Below, piece by piece: positions 59,121-64,000 of a stretch of DNA of 64,000 nucleotides. Position 1 is the stretch's first letter. Every line of letters begins with the position of its first letter. The notes under the pieces are model-generated. The model did not search any database, was not told the origin of the DNA, and was given only the letters and a program-made list of their open reading frames with translations. Origin of the DNA: Blautia sp. MSJ-19. GTDB taxonomy: Bacteria; Bacillota; Clostridia; Lachnospirales; Lachnospiraceae. The position numbers and the translations under genes are program-made. The stretch is taken from positions 1 through 64,000 of the forward strand of contig NZ_JAHLQA010000003.1 in assembly GCF_018918125.1 (NCBI RefSeq), written 5' to 3'.

Positions 59121-60601
59121 TCCAATCCCTCCTGTGCTTTTTCGATTGCCAGAACTACGGCTCTTGCCTTGTTGCAGCACTCTTCGAATTCTTTTTCCGG
59201 AACGCTGTCTGCAACGATCCCTGCTCCGGAGCGGATGCAGATCTCGCCTTTCTTCTTATATACAAGACGGATTGCAATACAGGTATCAAGGTTTCCTGCA
59301 AAATCAAGATATCCGATCGCGCCACCGTAAATGCCTCGTTTGCTCTGTTCCAGCTCTTCGATGATCTGGCAGGCACGGAACTTCGGTGCCCCGGAAAGTG
59401 TTCCTGCCGGAAGGATGGAATCGACTGCATCTATCGCATCTTTGTCTTCTCTGAGTTCACCGGCAACTGTCGATCCGATGTGCATAACCTGTGAAAAATG
59501 CTCCACACTCATATATTTTTCCACTTCCACTGTTCCGATCTTACTGATTCTTCCGATATCATTTCGTCCCAGATCGACCAGCATGTTGTGCTCTGCAAGT
59601 TCCTTTTCATCTTTCAGAAGTCCCTCTTCCAGTTCCCTGTCTTCCTGCTTTGTCTTGCCTCTCGGTCTGGTTCCTGCCAGTGGAAAAGTGGTAAGTTTTT
59701 TGTCCTCCAGTTTTACCAGCGTTTCCGGTGAAGCACCTGCAAGTTCGATGTCATCACTGGAAAAATAAAACATATACGGTGACGGATTTGTTGCTCTCAA
59801 GACTCTGTAAGTATCAAATAAACTTCCCTCTGCTTTTGCTCTCATCGGGTTGGAAAGCACCACCTGGAAGATATCGCCTTCATGGATATAATGTTTTGCT
59901 TTTTCTACCATTCCACAGTATTTTTCTTTTGGGAACTGCGGTCTGATCTCGGATGCAAGTTTCAGTTTCCGGAACTCTTCTTTCTCTCCGTTTCGAATCA
60001 GATCTGCCATTTCCTGAAGTTTTTTCTCCGCTTTCTGGCAGGAGTTTTCCAGGTCATCCAGCATGACTCCTGTGATCAGAAGCACCTTCTGTCTGTAATG
60101 ATCAAAGGCGATCACCTGGTCAAAGAGCATCAGGTCCATGTCTCTGAAATCCGGATCTTCATGCTCGCCAAGCTTCAGTTTCGGCTCGCTGTATTTGATG
60201 TAATCGTAGGAAAAATATCCGACCAGACCGCCGGTAAATGGTGGCATATCTTCCATCACCGGACTCTTGTATTCCTTCAGGATCTCTCTTAAAGTGTCTC
60301 CCGGATGTGCAACCTGCTTTGTGATCTCACCCTGATCTTCACCTTCCGTGTGACGGATCTTCATTATTCCATCCGTACAGGTAATCTCCATGACCGGCTC
60401 ATATCCGAGGAAAGAATAACGTCCCCATACCTCTGTCTGACTGGCACTTTCAAGCAGATAACAATGTCTGCTTGCCTTCCTCAAGGTTCTCATGACCTCC
60501 ACCGGTGTATATCTGTCTGCGTATACTTCCCGGCAGACCGGAACTCTTTTGTACTGTCCTTTTGCTGCGATCTCTCTGATGTTTTCTATCGTAGGATACA
60601 T
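59117..60601 (-). CDS. trpE: Anthranilate synthase component I
   Basis: Converts chorismate to anthranilate with TrpG. 494 residues from ATG 60601, behind AAGGAGG. The N-terminal part contains the feedback-type LLESASQTEVWGRYSFLG; the C-terminal chorismate-binding domain has NPSPYMFYFSSDDIELAGAS, LPAGTLSGAPKFRACQII and AGAGIVADSVPEKEFEE. It is the first gene of the operon, directly after the T-box leader. Confidence 0.97.
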   Translation of the reverse strand: MYPTIENIREIAAKGQYKRVPVCREVYADRYTPVEVMRTLRKASRHCYLLESASQTEVWGRYSFLGYEPVMEITCTDGIMKIRHTEGEDQGEITKQVAHPGDTLREILKEYKSPVMEDMPPFTGGLVGYFSYDYIKYSEPKLKLGEHEDPDFRDMDLMLFDQVIAFDHYRQKVLLITGVMLDDLENSCQKAEKKLQEMADLIRNGEKEEFRKLKLASEIRPQFPKEKYCGMVEKAKHYIHEGDIFQVVLSNPMRAKAEGSLFDTYRVLRATNPSPYMFYFSSDDIELAGASPETLVKLEDKKLTTFPLAGTRPRGKTKQEDRELEEGLLKDEKELAEHNMLVDLGRNDIGRISKIGTVEVEKYMSVEHFSQVMHIGSTVAGELREDKDAIDAVDSILPAGTLSGAPKFRACQIIEELEQSKRGIYGGAIGYLDFAGNLDTCIAIRLVYKKKGEICIRSGAGIVADSVPEKEFEECCNKARAVVLAIEKAQEGLE

Positions 60602-60710
60602 GGATCTTACCTCCTTGTGTATTGTTGTCAGGGCAAATAAAATCAAAGCGAACAAGTCCACTTCAAATTTTTACTTCATTGGAACATTACGAAGTAATTT
60701 CCTATAAAGT

Positions 60711-60757
60711 AAAAAAAGCCCGCCCATGACAGAATCTGGTTTCTGTCAAGGACGAGC
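60711..60757 (-). terminator. T-box-controlled terminator of the trp operon
   Basis: Minus-strand GTCCTTGACAGAA / TTCTGTCATGGGC stem then GGGCTTTTTTT, directly after the T-box sequence and about 110 bp before trpE. Confidence 0.85.
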
Positions 60758-61012
60758 GTTAAACTTCACCCGCGGTGCCACCTTGATTCACGGAATGACC
60801 CGTGCACTTTGCGGAATACCTGCATATTCCCGGCAACTGACGTATGCCCTACGTCACAGAATACTAAGTGTAGCTGTTCATTTCATTCACAGAAACTATT
60901 AAGCCGCTACCTTTCCCTGTGCCCTCAGCGGTCCATTTAACAACCTGCATTTCCACCCGGCTCTCACCCTCCCGGACTCTCTGTGCGCGCATGATAGTTT
61001 TTATCTCCGCTT
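60758..61012 (-). ncRNA. Tryptophan T-box leader
   Basis: Minus-strand AAGGTGGCACCGCGGGTG (60767-60784) is the T-box/antiterminator core that pairs with uncharged tRNA CCA ends. Stem I contains AGAGAGTCCGGGAGGGTGAG (the distal/K-turn part) and the specifier TGG at 60933-60935 in AAATGGACCGCTGA, the usual NNN-A-CC context, so the leader reads tRNA-Trp. Confidence 0.93.
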
Positions 61013-61045
61013 CAACGGTTTAATTAACTAAATCGAATTTTCTAT

Positions 61046-61074
61046 AAAATATCATGATTTCTTTGCATTGTCAA
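61046..61074 (-). promoter_or_regulatory. trp operon promoter
   Basis: -35 TTGACA (61069-61074), 17-bp spacer, -10 TATTTT (61046-61051), placing the transcript start just before T-box stem I. Confidence 0.65.
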
Positions 61075-61120
61075 TGGATATTTCAAATAATTTGCATTTT
61101 TATCATCATTTTTTATCTTT

Positions 61121-61945
61121 TTATGTTTGAAGAAATTGCAGAATCCCTTTCGCCACGCCGTCATTTTCATTTGTATCTGTCACATAAGGAGCTGCCTTTC
61201 TGCAGTTTTCTGTACCATTTCCCATCGCCATTCCATACTTCACTGCGATCAACATACTGATATCATTGTCCGCATCACCAAATGCCATTGCCTCATCCGG
61301 TGAGATCTCCAACTTTTTCATAAGCCACAGAAGTGTCTTTCCTTTTCCCGCATCCTTGTGACCGATTTCCATAAGATTCGGTACGGAAGAGGTCACATAA
61401 ATATTCGGAATTTCTTTATCCAGTGACGTATATAACCGTTCTTTATCTTCATAACTGCACACAAAAGAAATGCTGTCCAGTTCTTCTGCATGCTCACCTG
61501 CAAATCGACAGATGTCTTTTACCGGTGTTCGCGTTGCTTTGATATAACGTGCACCATATTCTGTAGCAAGATATGGCAGCGGATCTCTGACATACTCCTC
61601 TTCTGCATAGGGAATCCCATCAATCACCACTTCCAGAACCATATTTTCTCTTTTACGTACGGCAATAGCAGCCTCTACCGATTCTTTTTCCAGAAGGCAC
61701 TGATAAATCCGCCTTCCCTCACTCACGGAATAAACTGCTCCCCCATTCGCAGTTATCACATATTCCACACCCGGATAATTCCGCACGAATTCCGGTATGG
61801 AATGAAAAGATCTGCCGGTCGTCGGCACTATATGAATCCCGCGCTGCACTGCCAGATCCAGTACTTCTTTTGTTTTTTGCGATAATTCTTTGCGATCTGT
61901 CAGAAGTGTTCCGTCAAGATCACTCGCGATCAGTCTGATACTCAA
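61121..61945 (-). CDS. Cof-type HAD-superfamily phosphatase
   Basis: HAD hydrolase, about 274 residues, with a C2B cap. IASDLDGTLLTD holds the nucleophile Asp; VPTTGRSFHSIPEF motif II; KGKTLLWLMKK motif III Lys; DEAMAFGDADNDISMLIAVK motif IV. Likely dephosphorylates a sugar phosphate or other phosphometabolite. TTG 61945 is chosen: GAAGGAGAAGG directly precedes it, whereas ATG 61963 has no ribosome site. It is not part of the trp operon. Confidence 0.88.
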   Translation of the reverse strand: MSIRLIASDLDGTLLTDRKELSQKTKEVLDLAVQRGIHIVPTTGRSFHSIPEFVRNYPGVEYVITANGGAVYSVSEGRRIYQCLLEKESVEAAIAVRKRENMVLEVVIDGIPYAEEEYVRDPLPYLATEYGARYIKATRTPVKDICRFAGEHAEELDSISFVCSYEDKERLYTSLDKEIPNIYVTSSVPNLMEIGHKDAGKGKTLLWLMKKLEISPDEAMAFGDADNDISMLIAVKYGMAMGNGTENCRKAAPYVTDTNENDGVAKGILQFLQT

Positions 61946-62170
61946 TTTCCTTCTCCTTCGCATTCTGTGTCAACTATGATACCCTCAGATTGTTGTGTAC
62001 TGTGCACTTTTCCAATCCTGTTATCCACTATTATATAAAAAACACCTGCTTTTTTCCACTCAGAATGCATGATTTCCTCTTTTAAACTGTGGAGAATATG
62101 CTATACTAAAGAACTAGAACAGATTAAGGCTGTTTTCCGGACAGCAAATGCAAAAAGGAGCGTATCCATT

Positions 62171-62449
62171 ATGAAATTTATTTATCCTGCGGTTTTCCGC
62201 AAAACAGACAAAGGCACTTACAGAGGTTTTTTCCCTGACCTGGCAGAATGCTATGGCGAGGGAGATACACTGGATGAAGCCATTGAGGAAGCCAATGAAG
62301 CTGCTTACAACTGGATTTCTCTGGAACTTGACGAAGACGACTGCCAGCTTCCGCCAGTCTCTGACGAAGATGACCTGGATCTGGAAGAAGGCGACATCGT
62401 AAGAAATATTTCTGTGAATATCAGATTTTACGAAGGCTGGGATGAATGA
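62171..62449 (+). CDS. HicB-family protein (orphan antitoxin-like)
   Basis: 92 residues: KFIYPAVFRKTDKGTYRGFF then PDLAECYGEGDTLDEAIEEA and AAYNWI is the HicB partial RNase-H fold. No DNA-binding tail is evident and no HicA (about 60 aa) is found on either side. ATG 62171 follows AAAAGGAG. It is very acidic in its second half (SDEDDLDLEEGD). It could be a stand-alone regulator or a relic of a toxin-antitoxin pair. Confidence 0.82.
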   Translation: MKFIYPAVFRKTDKGTYRGFFPDLAECYGEGDTLDEAIEEANEAAYNWISLELDEDDCQLPPVSDEDDLDLEEGDIVRNISVNIRFYEGWDE

Positions 62450-62526
62450 TCATTCCCGCCTTCTCTGTTAAAGGAGTATGCCTTGGAAAAAAAGAACTTT
62501 TTCGGATTGGTGAATTCATCACAGAA

Positions 62527-62571
62527 AAACAGATACCGGTGGAATCATAAACCCGCCGGTATCTGTTTTTT
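62527..62571. terminator. Bidirectional terminator
   Basis: AACAGATACCGG and CCGGTATCTGTT arms with A/T tails, between the convergent HicB-like (ends 62449) and pilin-like (ends 62573) genes. Confidence 0.88.
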
Positions 62572-62572
62572 G

Positions 62573-63319
62573 TTACCTTTTCTGTTTCTTTCTGAGAACA
62601 ATCACAGCCGCTGCTGTCACACCAGACAACAAAAGGATTCCTGCAAATACCTCAAGCGGAGTATTATCTCCCGTTTTTGGACTCTTCACTGTTTTTACAC
62701 TGTGTGAAACAACAGTCGTGGTCGTTGTTCCACCGGAATTATTTCTTCTGACCGGAATGACCGTCGCCGTTGGTTTTGGAGTATTGGTCGGTTTCGGTGT
62801 ACTGGTCGGTTTTGCTGTCGGTGTGCTGACCGGAAGAAGCCTGTTCGTAAACAGGATCTGATCTGTCTTATCCAACATTCCATTCTTTACTGCCCAGATT
62901 TCTGAAGTCAAACCTCCACGATCATCATTGATGATACGCACCATAACTTCATAAACATTCTCATCATATTGCAGATTTTTCTGCGTTCCCTTTATCTGCA
63001 CGATCTGATAGCGATATTCTCCCGGTACCTGATAATTCATGACCGCAAACGCGCCACTTCCTTTACCGTCCACAGTCTGAATACGGATCATATCTGTTTC
63101 CGGCATCGGGCTTCCGGGCTCTTCTGCCCTGATTTCAAATTCAAACTCCAGATTACTGCCGGCTGTACTTTTTTGTCCTTCCACTGCAACAGATACGGGA
63201 AGTACAACTGAGCAGCCGTTTTCCAGCGCCTCTGCCATGATCTGAACCGGAAAGAGCAGAATCCCGATCAGGGCCGGGATGCAGACCAGCCTGCATAATT
63301 TTTTTAAATTTTCTATCAT
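62573..63319 (-). CDS. Cell-wall-anchored pilin-like protein (FctA/Spy0128-like domain)
   Basis: 248-residue surface protein. It has an N-terminal signal (helix about 10-28), then a domain like the streptococcal isopeptide-linked pilin fold (FEFEIRAEEPGSPMPETDMI, GSGAFAVMNYQVPGEYRYQI, NVYEVMVRI), a Pro/Thr linker (TPTAKPTSTPKPTNTPKPTA) and a sorting signal SPKTGDN, hydrophobic helix and KKQKR tail. SPKTG departs from canonical LPXTG. The start codon overlaps the sortase stop by 4 bp, so the two are made together. A fibre minor subunit or single anchored protein is likely. Confidence 0.85.
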   Translation of the reverse strand: MIENLKKLCRLVCIPALIGILLFPVQIMAEALENGCSVVLPVSVAVEGQKSTAGSNLEFEFEIRAEEPGSPMPETDMIRIQTVDGKGSGAFAVMNYQVPGEYRYQIVQIKGTQKNLQYDENVYEVMVRIINDDRGGLTSEIWAVKNGMLDKTDQILFTNRLLPVSTPTAKPTSTPKPTNTPKPTATVIPVRRNNSGGTTTTTVVSHSVKTVKSPKTGDNTPLEVFAGILLLSGVTAAAVIVLRKKQKR

Positions 63320-64000
63320 GTCTGATTCACCTGCTTTTCTTTTTCCAGCCGCCCAAATACAATTACACGGCCATTTGTCTCTGCCTCCATGCAGGTTGAC
63401 AGTCCGATCAGACTGTCTGTTTCCTTTATTCCGATGTCCCGGTACTGCACTGCATTCTTCCTGATATAGTCAAGCAATTCTTTCATGCCTGATATTTCCC
63501 GGGATTCGGGATGATAAAACTTCCTGTCATATGCGTCTGTCTCCACACAGGCATACAATGTGATCTCTGCACTGCCTCCTTCTGCAAAAAACAGTCTTCC
63601 TGTCTGATGTTCCTGGAAATATTTCTGTTCCGTAAAGCTGGTCACATCTCCAAACATCGCTCCGTTCGCCATATGATGACCATACAGAAGCGTATAGCTG
63701 TCACTGAAATCACCCGCATTCTGACTGTCCATAAATATGGACCCGGACAGAGCAAATTCTCCATAAACATCTTTATTCACATATTCCATATCATTCTGTC
63801 CCTGCACAACCGGATAATCGATATGTGTCCCGTCTATCGTCAGCCAGCCACGGACATCCGGATTGAGTTTGCAAAGTTCCTCCAGACTCGCCCCGTCATC
63901 TCCTTCTGACACAGAGGGTTTATATCGGATCAGATCACCGGAGACGAACGCTCCTCTGTACAGCATGGCAGTATCCCAGAGAGAATATCCCCCATACAGA
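63316..64000 (-). CDS. Class B sortase (5' end beyond window)
   Basis: Cysteine transpeptidase attaching surface proteins. At least 227 residues are visible; the frame stays open to the window edge (LYGGYSLWDTAMLYRG before the internal Met at 63966), so the true start and membrane anchor lie outside. Sortase B features are DVRGWLTIDGTHIDYPVVQG, YTLLYGHHMANGAMFGDVTS (catalytic His) and LIGLSTCMEAETNGRVIVFG (catalytic Cys and Arg). The adjacent SPKTG protein is the probable substrate. Confidence 0.93.
   Translation of the reverse strand, partial: LYGGYSLWDTAMLYRGAFVSGDLIRYKPSVSEGDDGASLEELCKLNPDVRGWLTIDGTHIDYPVVQGQNDMEYVNKDVYGEFALSGSIFMDSQNAGDFSDSYTLLYGHHMANGAMFGDVTSFTEQKYFQEHQTGRLFFAEGGSAEITLYACVETDAYDRKFYHPESREISGMKELLDYIRKNAVQYRDIGIKETDSLIGLSTCMEAETNGRVIVFGRLEKEKQVNQT

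Noticed and set aside
62483-62707. 74-codon frame starting TTG behind AAAGGAG after the HicB-like gene
   Set aside because: The ribosome site is good, but the frame runs through the strong bidirectional terminator and into the pilin gene antisense. A short leader peptide cannot be excluded.

Overview
The window looks like chromosome of an anaerobic gut Firmicute of the Lachnospiraceae type (Clostridia). The evidence is a formate-THF ligase behind a ZTP riboswitch, a Trp T-box, strong AGGAGG ribosome sites with some GTG/TTG starts, consensus TTGACA/TATAAT promoters, a class B sortase with a pilin-like substrate, and a BlaI/M56 pair. I cannot name genus or species. Nearly everything is on the minus strand. 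I see no tRNA, rRNA, CRISPR, prophage or transposase gene.

Layout. 0.1-5.4 kb: an old-yellow-enzyme reductase that stops short at its C-terminus, a YczE-type membrane protein, a small plus-strand gene, and a MarR gene coupled to a YczE membrane/cytidylate-kinase-like fusion. Reductase and marR share the same promoter/operator design. 5.5-8.8 kb: a BlaI repressor, an M56 sensor protease and a secreted protein, tied by CTACA-N2-TGTAG operators and a shared C-terminal repeat. 9-16 kb: proC, an ECF sigma/anti-sigma pair, an HTH/HipA-like kinase pair, a CYTH protein and an iron-type alcohol dehydrogenase. 16-19 kb: a TetR-type regulator and aminopeptidase P. 19.7-28.2 kb: a citrate module (CitMHS transporter, hybrid sensor kinase with divergent response regulator, citD-E-F-G), with one shared cis element before both the transporter and citD. 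29-31 kb: formate-THF ligase. 31.5-36.5 kb: xylulokinase, FucI/AraA-like isomerase, DUF4867 protein and an AraC regulator.

36.6-53.6 kb is the most unusual part. A seven-gene operon (NagB-like, NagA, class II aldolase, TauE/SafE transporter, LarC1-only, divergent TPI-like, LarA-family protein) lies beside a SIS/aldolase pair, a sulfonate/nitrate-type ABC importer with an atypical phosphofructokinase, a second TauE/SafE transporter and two paralogous LacI regulators with GCAAACGTTTGC-like sites. Together they look like import, deacetylation, isomerisation/deamination, phosphorylation, aldol cleavage and nickel-dependent epimerisation of an unidentified, probably anionic, amino-sugar-like compound. 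Several enzymes have changed active-site residues, so a standard GlcNAc route is not assured.

53.6-61 kb: a 300-bp foldback palindrome and a complete trpE-G-D-C-F-B-A operon under a T-box with a TGG specifier. 61-64 kb: a HAD phosphatase, an orphan HicB-like protein, and a pilin-like surface protein with a class B sortase cut by the window end.

Two families of non-coding repeats sit between genes: composite elements with inverted ends (around 14.8, 19, 28.5 and 31.3 kb), which directly abut stop codons twice, and a smaller structured repeat (3.2, 33.1 and perhaps 36.5 kb).
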